Shown: in pieces, positions 1 through 10,989 of the stretch
How the letters are laid out: each line of letters starts with the position of its first letter
Numbering within the stretch: the first letter of the stretch is position 1
Assembly: GCF_028476545.1 (NCBI RefSeq)
Contig: NW_026733088.1
Span: 67,001-131,000, forward strand
Reading direction: 5' to 3'
Source: Physella acuta
Taxonomy: Eukaryota > Mollusca > Gastropoda > Physidae
Length of the DNA: 64,000 nucleotides
Translations under genes and position numbers: made by a program
Notes under the pieces: model-generated
Databases searched by the model: none
Told to the model about the DNA's origin: nothing
Seen by the model: the letters and a program-made list of their open reading frames with translations, nothing else

Positions 1-1030
1 TTATACGCAAGCCTCTCTGTTGAGCTACGTAAAAAAATGGAATAAAATGTAATAAGTGTAACTTAATTTCTGACGAGACATTTCCAATATCGGCGCCTAT
101 AGATATACAATACGATTTTATTTATAATGTAATACACAATAGGGAAAGGATTTTGAATATCAGAGGTAACGGATACATTGTAAATATTCAAAATCATTAA
201 TGATTTAGGTAGCCGAGCAGTATTTGACCAAAACTGTTTCGTCGTCTTATGTTGTAATGTATTCCTAGTTACAAAAATACTTTTATTGATATCAAACAGT
301 ATGCATATGCAAATTATGATTTTAACATTCAAGTCATCATTTTAACATTCAAATCATGATTTTAACATTTAAGTCACGATTTTAACATTCAAATCATAAT
401 TTTAACATTTAATTCATGATTTTTAATTGATTTTTTAAAATAAGAGCGCGTTGTGTTAAGTGCCTTACATTTAAAATAAAAGTAAGTAATTAAAAGTATT
501 TACCGATAGAGTAACCCTAACATCGACACTAACCGTAACGCTAACCCTACAACTAACCCTAACATTACCTATAACACAAAGATAAAACTAACACTAACCT
601 TAGTACTAACTAACCTTTTTTTATGTCTGTTTGTCCTGGTTTCGTGGTCTGGCAAGCTGAAAAAGGTTCGTTAGGTAAAATATCCTCACTTAATGAAACA
701 GTTGACAAAAATCATCTTAAAATCTTTACTCTACTCATAAAGTAAACACAGCATACAAACGTTGTTGCATGTTCAGATACAAAAAGAGTGCAATATTTAA
801 CAAGACCGGTACACTATGAGTCGATTGAGATCTTTTAAATATTGCATGTGTTTGTTGAGCTGCTCGAAAAAAGGAAGAAAATGACATGAATGTAACTTAC
901 GGGCAGGAGAGAAGAAATCCAAAGTCCCATTACACGTGTCTGTCCCTATGGATATATACAACATGTTTATAAGTCATGTCATTTTCTATTCCCTCAGATG
1001 AAATATGTTATGTAATTTTCAGTTCCTATG
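1..1030. other. AT-rich stretch without a gene
   Basis: No coding region is supported. A short tandem repeat of about 20 bp (CAAATCATGATTTTAACATT) runs about 5.5 times at 310-423. Degenerate telomere-like text (CTAACCCTAAC mixed with ACTAACC) lies at 515-605. The rest is plain AT-rich sequence with stops in all frames. Confidence 0.6.
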
Positions 1031-1135
1031 GACTCAAGGAGGTATAAAACGTCGAGATTTGTAAAAATATCGATTTCGATTTTTCGTGCGAGTACAATAC
1101 ATCCTCTATACTTCAAGAAAGTAAAAATTAAGCAA
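1018..1135 (+). repeat. 3' end fragment of the CTTTCTCG-ended dispersed element
   Basis: It matches the right end of the copies at 8711-10262 and 17751-18416: GGAGGTATAAAACGTCGAGA, then a CGATTTT run, then CTCTATACTTC and AGAAAGTA. Only the last 120 bases of the family are present. Related ATACGAGAAAGT text follows at 1200. Confidence 0.6.
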
Positions 1136-1261
1136 TAAAAAATATCATAAAAAGCATTTCTATTACTAGATTGTATTGAAAGTGTCATCTCGTTACTTTT
1201 ATACGAGAAAGTATATGAAAAATTACTCCTGTTTTACTTCTAAATAAGTTATACACAAATG

Positions 1262-1482
1262 TATTTAAAGCAAAGATGTCGTGTGCCCGATGGGGCACTT
1301 CCCGGCCCCGCAGGCGCTTGAAATTTGGCAGGATTCTGCCTTGGGGCGACAGAACACGGGGACCGGTGCCGGTTGGCCAACAAGTCCACAGAAAGGGGTC
1401 AAAACTGACCTCGACTGACCGGAGCCTTATATGAGCTATATTAAATATTTCTTCATAACTCAGGAGATCGTAGACCGACCCT
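1262..1482 (+). mobile_element. Partial relative of the Helitron-like repeat (core only)
   Basis: The block from GCCCGATGGGGCACTTCCCG to GTAGACCGACCCTCGGG is a close match to the inside of the element at 8748-9625 and, inverted, to 50283-51005. The TCCTAATATATAATTCCCC start and GCATGCCTAG end seen in those copies are absent, so this is either a truncated copy or a sister family that shares only the GC-rich core. Confidence 0.65.
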
Positions 1483-1508
1483 CGGGGGTGGAGAAAAAGC
1501 TATGTAGC

Positions 1509-2175
1509 TTTTAAATATACCAACTAGGGAACAGAACAAAACCAAACACAACGCAAACACAAACGTGCATGCAAACACAAATACAAAAGAAAACACAAAC
1601 ACAAACGCAAACAAACTCACACTCAAACAAAAACGCAAACAGAAACACAACGCTCACGTAAACGCAAACTCAAACGCAACATGCAAACGGAAACACAAAT
1701 ATAAACACAAAAGAAAACACAAACGCAAACTCAAAAACGCAAACTTAATCTCAAACCCAAACGCACTTTATCAAATTACGCTTTTTCTAAGATCCGCGCT
1801 CAGAGAGAGAGCCTTTCCCATATTCTCTAATTTAATCATCTCTTTATATAACACCAAAAATAAAACAATAACAATTGTGATCATAGAAATAAAAAAACAA
1901 CAACTATAAAACTCTGCAACAACTAATCAGAATTTTTTAAAAATAACCTTAACATTAATCTATAATTATTATGAGCCCTAAAATAATAATCAATGTTGTA
2001 GGATTTTTTAAATAGATTTCTTAAATAGCAATATTTAGCGCGAGGTAAACTTCTTTTTTAAATACCTCCCTTGATATAATTATTAAATATATTAATTGAT
2101 TAGTTTTTTTCCACCCTACTGTTATTAAAGTGAATCCATTTTTTTCTAAGCATTTAGGCGAAAATATTATTTTAC
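1509..2175 (+). repeat. Dispersed element with built-in AAACACAAACGC core, copy 1
   Basis: Starts TTTAAATATACCAACTAGGG, carries a 230-bp imperfect core of AAACACAAACGCAAAC-type units (1535-1766), then about 400 bp of AT-rich tail. An inverted copy at 55565-56403 matches the left edge, the core and the tail (for example ATAAAACTCTG and CTTAAATAGCAAT). The core is therefore part of a mobile unit, not an independent microsatellite. No coding capacity and no clear terminal repeats. Confidence 0.65.
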
Positions 2176-2463
2176 AAGAGATAAATGGCCCGTGAGGAAG
2201 GATACAACGGGCGCTAGGTTGATAGTGTTGTCTCTTTTCTCTAAACTAAAGCCAAAACCAAAATCACCACCTTAACTTCAAATTGAACCGAAGACGAAAA
2301 CTTACATTGAAAGCGGATTTTAATCCAGAATCGGCATTTTAATAGGATTTAAGCTTAATCTACACGTAGTTACCGCACATTGATACTAAATATAGTCGTA
2401 GCCATACCCTAAACCGTGCACCTAATCAAAATCATGAGAAAAGTCGCATTTAGAGTTTCTTTC
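2176..2463 (+). repeat. Dispersed repeat of unknown class, uninterrupted copy
   Basis: Begins GATAAATGGCCCGTGAGGAA and ends GTCGCATTTAGAGTTTCTTT. A second copy at 4659-5363 is about 85% alike by eye and carries an inserted MITE, so this copy shows the empty site (GGGCGCTAGGTTGATAG). No coding potential. Confidence 0.7.
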
Positions 2464-3132
2464 AGGCGACTCTACTTGCGGGTAAGTGGCTCTTCACGCA
2501 AACCACTTTTCAGATTAGAAAAAAATGTTTTTTTAATTCAATGTTTACTCGAGAATCAATGACGTCATATTACTGTGTGCACTCTCCGGCTTGATACTAT
2601 TTTCTACTATATGCTCCATGTGACGTCGTATTTCGTTTTCTTTTTACTATGAAAGTTTTTATTTTGCTTGTGTTTTCTCTATAGCGTTCTTGTAAGATAC
2701 ATAGATACACAGATACATACACAGACAGCGAAACTATAAGTATAGATGGATCCGTTTAATATGTTTTAGCAACGTGCGTGTATTTAATGTTGCTTCGGGT
2801 TCTTTTGTTGCAAAAGAGTTAAAACTTTTCCGATAATAAAAAAAATTGAGTCGTTATATAAATAAAACATATTCCAATACTTGTAATAAAACAATTCAAT
2901 GCTACGCCTCTGATGGAGAATTAGAGTTAATGGTCAAAGATCTAATTGAGAATGAGAGTTAATTATCCCAGTCTGGCGTTGTAAAGAAAGAAAACCAATT
3001 TACATCGGTAGAACATCAGGAACCCAGAGGCAGATCCAGGTCGGGCATGGTGAAGCTTAAATGTAACATTGACACTTCTGGCATTAGTTGTGTAACTTAT
3101 GTCTCTGCCTGCCAGTTTCCCTGTAAATTAAA
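2464..3132. other. Unique AT-rich sequence
   Basis: No gene or clear repeat seen. A short ACATAGATACACAGATACAT run lies near 2700. Confidence 0.45.
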
Positions 3133-3775
3133 ATTCCAACATTATACCAGCATTTGATAATCAATGACACTAACCCTACATTATACCAGCATTTGATAAT
3201 CAATGACACTAACCTTACATTATACCAGCATTTCATAATCAATGACACTAACCCTACATTATACCAGTATTTCATAATCAATGACACTAACCCTACATAA
3301 TACCAGCATTTCATAGTCAATTACACTAACCCTACATTATACCAGCATTTCATAATCAATGACACTAACCGTACGTTATACCAGCATTTCATAATCAATT
3401 ACACTAACCCTACATTATACCAGTATTTCATAATCAATGACACTAACCCTACATTATACCAGTATTTCATAATCAATTACACTAACTGTACATTATACCA
3501 GTATTTCATAATCAATGACACTAACCCTACATAATACCAGCATTTCATAGTCAATTACACTAACCCTACATTATACCAGCATTTCATAAGCAATGACACT
3601 AACCGTACATTATACCAGCATTTCATAATCAATGACACTAACCCTACATTATACCAGCATTTCCTAATCAATGACACTAACCGTACATTATACCAGCGTT
3701 TCCTAATCAATGACACTAACCCTACATTATACCAGCATTTCCTAATCAATGACACTAACCCTACATTGTATCAGT
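3133..3775 (+). repeat. 39-bp minisatellite, about 16 copies
   Basis: The unit begins ATTATACCAGCATTTCATAA and ends CACTAACCCTAC. Because 39 is divisible by 3, the minus strand stays open with a 13-residue period (CWYNVGLVSLI). This is a repeat shadow, not a gene: there is no start context and the frame breaks wherever units vary in length. Confidence 0.95.
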
Positions 3776-3965
3776 GTTTAGGTGACACAGTTCACCTTAA
3801 GTGACCCTAATCGAACATTATAATTTTTGGAATATTAAATACCTCACCGTAAGTGACCCTAATGCAACATTACAGACTTTGGATTATTACATAGCTCATC
3901 TTAAGTGACCCGAATCCAACATTACAGACTTTGGATTATTACATAAATTACATAAGTAACCCTAG
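3776..3965 (+). repeat. Degenerate ~60-bp direct repeat
   Basis: About 2.5 copies of a unit containing AAGTGACCCTAATCCAACAT and TTTGGATTATTACATA directly follow the 39-bp array. Confidence 0.7.
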
Positions 3966-3987
3966 TTCCCCTCTAATATAAAGTCTT

Positions 3988-4283
3988 CTAAAATCTTCTG
4001 AAAAAATAAAACGGACCTTTAGTCTCATATTCGTTTTTGTTATTGGCGTCGACTATCTTCAAACTGTCCTTGTAATCTAAACTGAAGTGTAATAGCTTTA
4101 AATTGAAACAGGTTTCTCCCTTTCTAGGACTTTCAATTTGTTTCTCGAATGTTGAATAATTTTCGCCGTGTAAGGATGGAGCAGCTGGTTTCCTGTAATC
4201 GGCTGGGTACTGGGAATGGCTTCGAATAACGCCGTAATAATGCTTTGACGTCAAATCAGAAATGACATCAATAACTTTGCCCT
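3988..4283 (-). CDS. Possible terminal exon, CUB-like segment
   Basis: On the minus strand a 98-codon frame opens after a TTTTTTAAG acceptor-like site (first base 4283) and runs to a TAG at 3990-3988. The translation is mixed and protein-like, unlike the surrounding repeats: it contains SKHYYGVIRSH, PSLHGENYSTFEKQIESP, a single cysteine in ETCFNLKLLHFSL, then DYKDSLKIVDANN. The order 'SP...C.L.L..F.L...DSLKI.D' resembles half of a CUB domain (extracellular binding module), but only one cysteine is visible and the match is by eye. It could be the last exon of a secreted-protein gene lying upstream on the same strand. It could also be a chance frame or an old gene fragment. Confidence 0.4.
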
Positions 4284-4290
4284 CTTAAAA

Positions 4291-4658
4291 AAGGATATAT
4301 TTTTTAAATGCATGCAATAAAGATTTTTTTATAAAACATTTATACAATCAATCTTTTAGAATTGCGAGTAAAATCTCTTATATCACATTGAACAGCAAGA
4401 ATCAAGAAGGTATCAGGGTAGAAAAAATAGAATTAAAAAAGATAATTTGAGGATTAGAGTTTGAACAAAATATATATAAGGCTTCGACCAAAGTTAAATT
4501 AACAATCACGATAGCACACATACCATTTAGGAAATGATAAAGAAAAATAAAGAGTTTGTGAAATACCTAAAGATATAATCTAGGATAAATTAAGTGTTGA
4601 ACGTAGTGAAATATCAGTAGATATAAATCTATGTTGAATTATTATTATTATTAATAAC
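4291..4658. other. AT-rich sequence, nothing recognised
   Basis: No coding frame, no clear repeat. Confidence 0.4.
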
Positions 4659-5363
4659 AAGATAAATGACACGTTGAGGAAGAAATACAACGGTCGCTAG
4701 GGGGTTCATCCATAAATGACGTCACGCTTTTTTGGACGATTTTTACCTCTCCCCTCCGTCACATATCGTCACAAAAAGCCAGACACCCCCTCCATAAAAT
4801 GACGTCACACCTCAGCCTACAACCCCCCCCCCCTCAAAATTGCTGTTGAATTTTTCTTAAAACATCGATGTTTTCCCAAAATCTTGTCTGAACTGTCTAA
4901 ATAGAGTATTTTATTCAATTCCTATTACAATTTATTAAAACAGTTTTCTAAAACGCGAAATAACGTCTAAAATTAGTTTTCTAACATTGCTTTTTTATAA
5001 TGAAAAAGTGTGACGTCACACCATCTGAACCCCCTCCCCTTCAACACACACCATCACAAAATTACGGACCCCCCCCCTCTCCGCCCTACGAGTGTGACGT
5101 CATTTATGAACGACCCCTAGGTTGACAGTGTTGTCTCTCTAAACTAAAACCAAAACCAAATCACCACCTAAACTTTAAATTGAACCGGAAACGAAAAACG
5201 TCATGAAACCAGATTGTTATTAAAAATCTGTTTAACCGGATTTAAGCTTAATCTACACGTAGTTACTGCAAATTGTTACTAAACACAGTCGTAGCCATAC
5301 CCTTAAACCTTGCACCTAAGCTCAAACATGACAAAAGTCGCATTTAGAGTTTCTTTCTCTACA
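4659..5363 (+). repeat. Second copy of the 2176 repeat, split by a MITE
   Basis: The left 42 bases (4659-4701) and the right part (5117-5363) are collinear with 2176-2463. The 415-bp insertion between them is listed separately. It ends at the same GCATTTAGAGTTTCTTTC edge as the first copy. Confidence 0.75.
4702..5116 (+). mobile_element. MITE with GGGT..CATAAATGACGTCAC ends
   Basis: The left end GGGTTCATCCATAAATGACG and the inverted right end GGGTCGTTCATAAATGACG form imperfect terminal inverted repeats of about 24 bp. It is bracketed by a CTAGG duplication (4697-4701 and 5117-5121). The empty site is visible in the sister repeat near 2215 (GCTAGGTTG). The interior is C-rich near the ends and AT-rich in the middle, with no coding. 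A truncated copy lies at 38217-38290. The superfamily cannot be named from this alone. Confidence 0.85.
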
Positions 5364-5640
5364 GGGCGGTGCTTACAGGGTACCTGCCCCTCCCCCCTCC
5401 CCCCCACCCACCCAAAACACGTCCCCTTTAACGAAATACAATTCATATAGAAAATATATACTTTTACCAGGGTCCAACCCCTCCGAAAATTTCAAGTACC
5501 CCCCCCCCCTCTGGTAAAATTATATTGTTTATAAATAAATTATATTTCGTTCGGGACCGGGGGGGGGGGGCTTAGACGTTCTATAGGGGGGGGCTTCACC
5601 CTTACCAGAAGAGATGCCGGAAAGAAACTCTGCAAGCATA
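5364..5640 (+). repeat. Dispersed element with poly-C/poly-G blocks, copy 1
   Basis: C-rich blocks near 5390 and 5500 and a G run near 5560 flank a shared AT core (TATAGAAAATATATACTTTT). It ends in AAGAGATGCCGGAAAGAAAC. The same arrangement recurs at 58462-58722, including the inverted CAGAGTTTCTTCCAGGCATC edge, so this is a dispersed element rather than random homopolymer. Confidence 0.65.
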
Positions 5641-5957
5641 TTATAAAAAAGGCGAAGCTATGTCTTTGGAAAACAGTTGTGGAATGGGTAAACAAAGACG
5701 AAGATTTAACTTTGTGTTGTAAAAAATTGGTCTGATAAGCAAGAATGGACTGATTAGTGAAACGTGATGTTGCTTCTGTGTTTAATATTTGAAGTGTATT
5801 AGTTTAAATGAAATAATCTAAACTACTAAGTAAGATAGTCATCAGTATAATCGCCCTTTTTGAAATGCTAAGAAACGACGATATTTGTTTATGAAGCTGC
5901 TGCTCCAGCATAGTAAAAAGCCAAGCTATTCTTATAATTAACACATTTTTTAGCCTT
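5641..5957. other. Unique AT-rich sequence
   Basis: No gene or repeat recognised. Confidence 0.4.
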
Positions 5958-6078
5958 AGAATTGATGAAACATCTTAAGTATTGTTCAATTAAGCCTTAT
6001 ACTTGGTGAAACATCTTAAGATTTGATCAACTAAGCCTTAGACTTGGTGAAACATCTTAAGATTTGATCAACTGACGA
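5958..6078 (+). repeat. 41-bp tandem repeat, 3 copies
   Basis: The unit begins GAAACATCTTAAGATTTGAT and ends CCTTAGACTTGGT. The first copy is diverged. Confidence 0.85.
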
Positions 6079-6162
6079 CCCCACCTCCACACGACTTGAA
6101 TGAAGAGTTCCTACAGGCATCCTCCCCGTCTATTCTTGACCCTAAGAAAAAACACAAAGGTG

Positions 6163-6950
6163 CATGAGATTACATACATATAAACACAACAATATTCCCA
6201 TGAGATTACATACATTTAAACACAACAATATTCCCATGAGATTACATACATATAAACACAACAATATTCCCATGAGATTACATACATTTAAACACAACAA
6301 TATTCCCATGAGATTACATACATATAAACAACAATATTTCCATGAGATTACATACATATAAACACAACAATATTCCCATGAGATTACATACATATAAACA
6401 CAACAATATTCCCATGAGATTACATACATATAAACACAACAATATTCCCATGAGATTACATACATTTAAACACAACAATATTCTCATGAGATTACATACA
6501 TATAAACACAACAATATTCCCATGAGATTACATACATTTAAACACAACAATATTCCCATGAGATTACATACATATAAGCACAACAATATTACCATGAAAT
6601 TACATACATTTAAACACAACAATATTACCATGAGAATACATACATTTAAACACAACAATATTCCCATGAGATTACATACATTTAAACACAACAATATTCC
6701 CATGAGATTACATACATTTAAACACAACAATATTACCATGAGATTACATACATTTAAACACAACAATATTCCCATGAGATTACATACATTTAAACACAAC
6801 AATATTCCCATGAGATTACATACATTTAAACACAACAATATTCCCATGAGATTACATACATTTAAACACAACAATATTCCCATGAGATTACATACATTTA
6901 AACACAACAATATTCCCATGAGATTACATACATTTATACATAACAATATC
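6163..6950 (+). repeat. 36-bp minisatellite, about 22 copies
   Basis: The unit is CATGAGATTACATACATATA followed by AACACAACAATATTCC. With a 12-codon period, frames stay open on both strands at once: plus MRLHTYKHNNIP, minus MGILLCLNVCNL. The longest plus-strand frame reaches 289 codons by running into the following unique DNA. Nothing points to translation: there is no plausible start context and the opposite strand is equally open. Confidence 0.95.
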
Positions 6951-7110
6951 CCTATACTAAGCCAACACTATAAGCCTACACAATACTACATAAACACTGT
7001 AGCCATACTATACAAGCACTTTAGTCACACTATAACAAAATTATACCTATACTATACCATCACTTTAGGCCTACTATACCAGCGCTTTAGTCATACTATA
7101 CCAGTATATG
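6951..7110 (+). repeat. Degenerate ~21-bp tandem repeat
   Basis: Variants of CACTTTAGTCATACTATACC follow the 36-bp array directly. Confidence 0.65.
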
Positions 7111-7595
7111 AGCACGTAAGCTTGTTTTGTGCAATGGTTTCTCGAGTTATGTTTATTTTTATGGTTTTTTGTGTTTATATTATTAATTTCGAAAAAAAAT
7201 CATTTTTATAGCTATATAATGTTTTAGTATATCTTATTTAAAATAATAATTAAGAGAATCAATTGCTTTTTAATTTACATAGTACAAAACTATTTAAATG
7301 AGCTTTATGGGCACCCCTATTTTAAAGAAGGGCAGTAATTCATAGAAGTAGTGTCAACTTTTGCCTTACAAACTACAGCTCTTGTAGATTTTAAAATATT
7401 TTTTTCTACGCAATCACTGCTATAGTAGACCTGTTTGGTTTTTACAAAACCACTATCAAGGTGCACGAAAAGAATTTATAAAAACATAAAAAAAATTCAT
7501 TGTTTTTTTTTTGCTCGGAATTGGGACCCTAAACGTCATGACCCCCCCTCCCCCCGCATTTTTGGGGTCTGGCGGCATGGTAGTTCATCCCCTGA

Positions 7596-7712
7596 CTATA
7601 CCAACATTGTACCCATATTATACCAATACTATACCTATACTGTAACAACACTATACCAATACTATACCTATACTGTAACAACACTATACCAATATTACAC
7701 CAACGGGTCTGC
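7596..7712 (+). repeat. 33-bp tandem repeat, about 3 copies
   Basis: Unit CTATACCAATACTATACCTA plus TACTGTAACAACA. The flanks at 7535-7595 are G/C-run rich. The DNA at 7111-7595 and 7713-8500 shows no gene. Confidence 0.8.
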
Positions 7713-8524
7713 GAAAAATTCACGATAAGTAAATTCTCCAAATGGACTATAGTCCGAATGGGAGAAATGCCCGAAAGGACATTTGGTACAAAACGATTTA
7801 AAATGTATTACATATTAACTAGTAGACATGGTAAAAATTGACTTGCTATTGTATAGGAACGGAGTTTGGTATTTCATATTTCAGAAGCAGTATAGTTAGA
7901 AGTATTATTTTACTCGAGACCTTAGTAGAACTTAGTAACACCCTAAGTTTGGGCTTACAAAAAAAAAAAAAACAACAAAGACTAACATTTGAATGTGATA
8001 TTAAAATCTGTGGTGTTGGTGGAATTCTTTCGGTGTTTGTAGCTCACTTTTATGAATGGAGCATTGAACGTCTTTGATGCCCCCGTTGAATTTTCAGATA
8101 TTTTACACTCTTGATTGTCAGACCCAAGTGTAACTAGGTCGCCTGTACAGTCGAGAACACAGTAGTTATTTGCAGATCAAAAACACAAAGATTCCTAAAA
8201 AATTATAGGTAAAATAAAACAGTACAAATGATAAAAGATAAAAAAAAAATGTACAAGTTTTCAGAAAAATAGAGAGTCGATAAATAATAATAAAACGGAT
8301 TAATTGCAAGCTTTTATATAAATCTGTATTAAAAAGTAGACTATACATAAAGTTCTTAAATTATAAATAACAAATAGCCATACCGGCCTGGTCCTGCAAG
8401 GATATTTCAGATACAATTATTTCTGAAGGACAATGACTTGTGTGCTAATTAAGCAGCATATACATTTTACTCTTCGGGGTTTAATAATTTTCAATTAAAA
8501 GTCTATGTGTAAATATGGACGTTT

Positions 8525-8705
8525 GAGAAATATAAACACAAGCGCAAACATAAATCCAAACTTTAGTGAAAACATAAACATCGACGAACATTTAAACGGA
8601 AACATAAATATAAAACATACATGCAAAAATAAACTCAAGCACAATGCAAACTTAAATGAGGATATAAACACGAACGGAAACGCAAACAATGACGCCTTTA
8701 AATAA
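8525..8705 (+). repeat. AAACATAAACGC-type imperfect repeat
   Basis: Imperfect AAACAYAAACG units like the core of the element at 1509-2175, but without its flanking parts. Similar short tracts occur at 10265-10400 and 11150-11225. Confidence 0.6.
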
Positions 8706-8710
8706 TGCAA

Positions 8711-10262
8711 ATAAACCGGGAGTATCTCCCCTAAACTTTCTCGAATATCCTAATATATAATTCCCCATGTGCGCACTTCTCTCTCTCTCTCTCTGTCTGT
8801 CCGCAAAATATTTTCGCCGGACATCACGTCAGAAACGGCAGCGATATATGGAGAACTTTATACGGACTTTTGTTGAAAAATAATATGCTAGATGTTTTAA
8901 ATGTATAACCACAATTTTATTTAAAGAAGAAAAATAAAAATTAAAGGCGTATTCGAATGTAGAGAAACAGTATTATTTATGCAACCGGAAAAGCATTAAT
9001 AGATGTGAAAAAGAACGCATAAAACTGTGACGTCACTATTGCTTATACATTAACGAATGACGTCATCTGCCGTGTTTAGAATAAAAAGAAATGAACTATT
9101 TCATTCAAATTTGATTTAGATCTACGTACACTATGAAATGTATACAATACAACTTTTCCGGCCTAAACTCATAAAATTTATTTTATTTATTTGGATTCTA
9201 GATCTAGATATTCTAGATTCATCTATTCAAATAATACATTTCTATACTAAAGTATTTCAGGCCTTAATTACTTTTTTGAAATCTTTGTTTATCTATGCCA
9301 TTTGCTAATCTCTATAATATATAAAGCAAAGTTGTCGGGTGCCCGATAGGGCACTTCCCGGCGCCGCAGGCGCTTCAAATTTGGCAGGATCTTGCCTTGG
9401 GGCGACAGAACACGGGGGCCGGTTGGCCGAAAAGTCTACGATGATGGGGTCAAAACTGACCTCAACTGACCGGCGCCTTATATGAGCTATAAATCGAAAA
9501 AAAATGTCCACGGAGGAACCTCTTCATAACTCCTGAGGTCGTAGACCGACCCTCGGGCGAATTAATTAAGCATTCAAATTCTCAATGTTTTCGAAAGCCT
9601 AAGCAAAGCTGGGCAGCATGCCTAGTTCTTATATAAATCGGGATATAGACAAGATTTTCAATGCATTTTTAATTACTTAAACTTTTTAAAATAGAAGAAT
9701 CTCGTAGAAAAAAGAATTGCGCACCAAGTGAACGCCTAACTATCTGTATATAATAATGCGGAATATTATTAGTACTTAATAAATTCACATGTTTTTGTTT
9801 TTGAGAAATCGGAAATAGCGTCAATTACTACTTCCGGCCAAAGGAAATTACTCAAAATTTGACAGAAGGCAGATAATTAGATTTTTTTACTTACATTTGA
9901 AATTTCATTTATCTTAATAAAATACTACTCAGGTTATAGGCTTTTGAAAAATTCAAAGTAGAAAAAGTTCCACTTCCTGTTATCAGAAATCGCTGAAAAA
10001 TTGATACGGATCTACAAATTTAATATAATACTTATATATGAAATGTCATCAACCTAGCTGTAACGGTACTCAAGTTATTATGTGCTGTTCACAGACGCAC
10101 ATACACACATACACACATACACACACACATAGACATACGGACAAGATTGCAAAACTATGTTTTTCCGACTCAGGGAGGTGTAAAACGTCGAAATGTGCCA
10201 AAATCTCGATTTTTTTTTTCAAGACAACAATACTTTCTCTATACTTCGTATACGAGAAAGTA
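8711..10262 (+). mobile_element. 0.6-kb CTTTCTCG-ended element, split by a Helitron
   Basis: The left end (AAACCGGGAGT, then CTAAACTTTCTCGAATA, 8711-8747) and the rest (9626-10262) are parts of one copy. Removing the insert rejoins CTCGAATA to TTCTTATATA, exactly as in the copies at 46750-46820 and 48457-49062. The right end is a hairpin-prone CTCTATACTTCGTATACGAG. The interior has a CA-rich tract (10095-10130) and no coding. The inverted CTTTCTCG ends suggest a non-autonomous DNA element, but no target duplication was confirmed. Confidence 0.75.
8748..9625 (+). mobile_element. Non-autonomous Helitron, 878 bp
   Basis: Starts with TC (TCCTAATATATAATTCCCC), ends with CTAG (AGCATGCCTAG), sits exactly between A and T, and has no target duplication. 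These are the hallmarks of Helitrons (5'-A|TC...CTRR|T-3'). A GCTG..CAGC short stem lies just before the CTAG end. The empty site is known from other copies of the host repeat. A second copy with the same ends lies inverted at 50283-51005. A CT microsatellite follows the 5' end; the GC-rich core is at 9325-9560. No Rep/helicase coding is present. Confidence 0.85.
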
Positions 10263-10400
10263 AAAACGTTAAAGCGAACATAACTCAAATTTACATAAAC
10301 GTAAATATTATCACATAACGGAAACATAATCACAAATGTAAACACAAACGAAATAAATAACGCAAAATACGTTGCAAATGCAAACATAAAAGCAAACAAA

Positions 10401-10794
10401 AATTATCATTAAAAAAGTTTTTAAAAACCCACGTTTTCTGATTGAACTAAAAAGTAGAAAATAAATGCTATACATCACAATAATGCAAGCGATCTAAAAC
10501 CGAAGTAAAAGTTTTTTATCGGCCCATGTTAATATAAGATGTAAAAGTTATATTACTATTGATTAGATAATACTATTGAGTTTTATTAGGGAGCTTGTAG
10601 AGAGTCAACAGTATTAAAAACTGTAAGAAAATCACGGCGCCCCACGTTTTTCATTTTTCATCATAATGCGCACGCAGTTTGCGATCGCTTATAGTAGAGT
10701 GATCGCTTGCATTAGTGTGAAGTATAGCATTTATTTTCTACTTTTTAGTTCAATCAGAAAACGTGGTTTTTATAAAACTTTTTTAATGATAATT
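10401..10794. repeat. Inverted repeat, ~94-bp arms, ~206-bp spacer
   Basis: The left arm (10401-10494, AATTATCATTAAAAAAGTTT...GCAAGCGATC) pairs with the right arm (10701-10794). Both contain ACTAAAAAGTAGAAAATAAAT, the same core found in the arms of the palindromic family at 33.5-38 kb, so it is a divergent member of that family. Confidence 0.8.
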
Positions 10795-10989
10795 ATTTTC
10801 TACTTTTTAGTCTTTGTCTGTTTGTTTGCATTCAAATCTTGCTATCGATTTTATCTTCTCGCATTCACTTTTTTTGGGTAAACGAAGACAACTCGTAAAA
10901 AACACGTGCCTTTTCCAATTACTAGGTTATGTCCCCTTTTTTTGGTACATATCAATAGGAGTCTAAAATGATCAATAAAATTTTTCCAT

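Noticed and set aside
6342-7211. 289-codon plus-strand frame
   Set aside because: Built from 36-bp units and equally open on the other strand; the unique tail has no domain.
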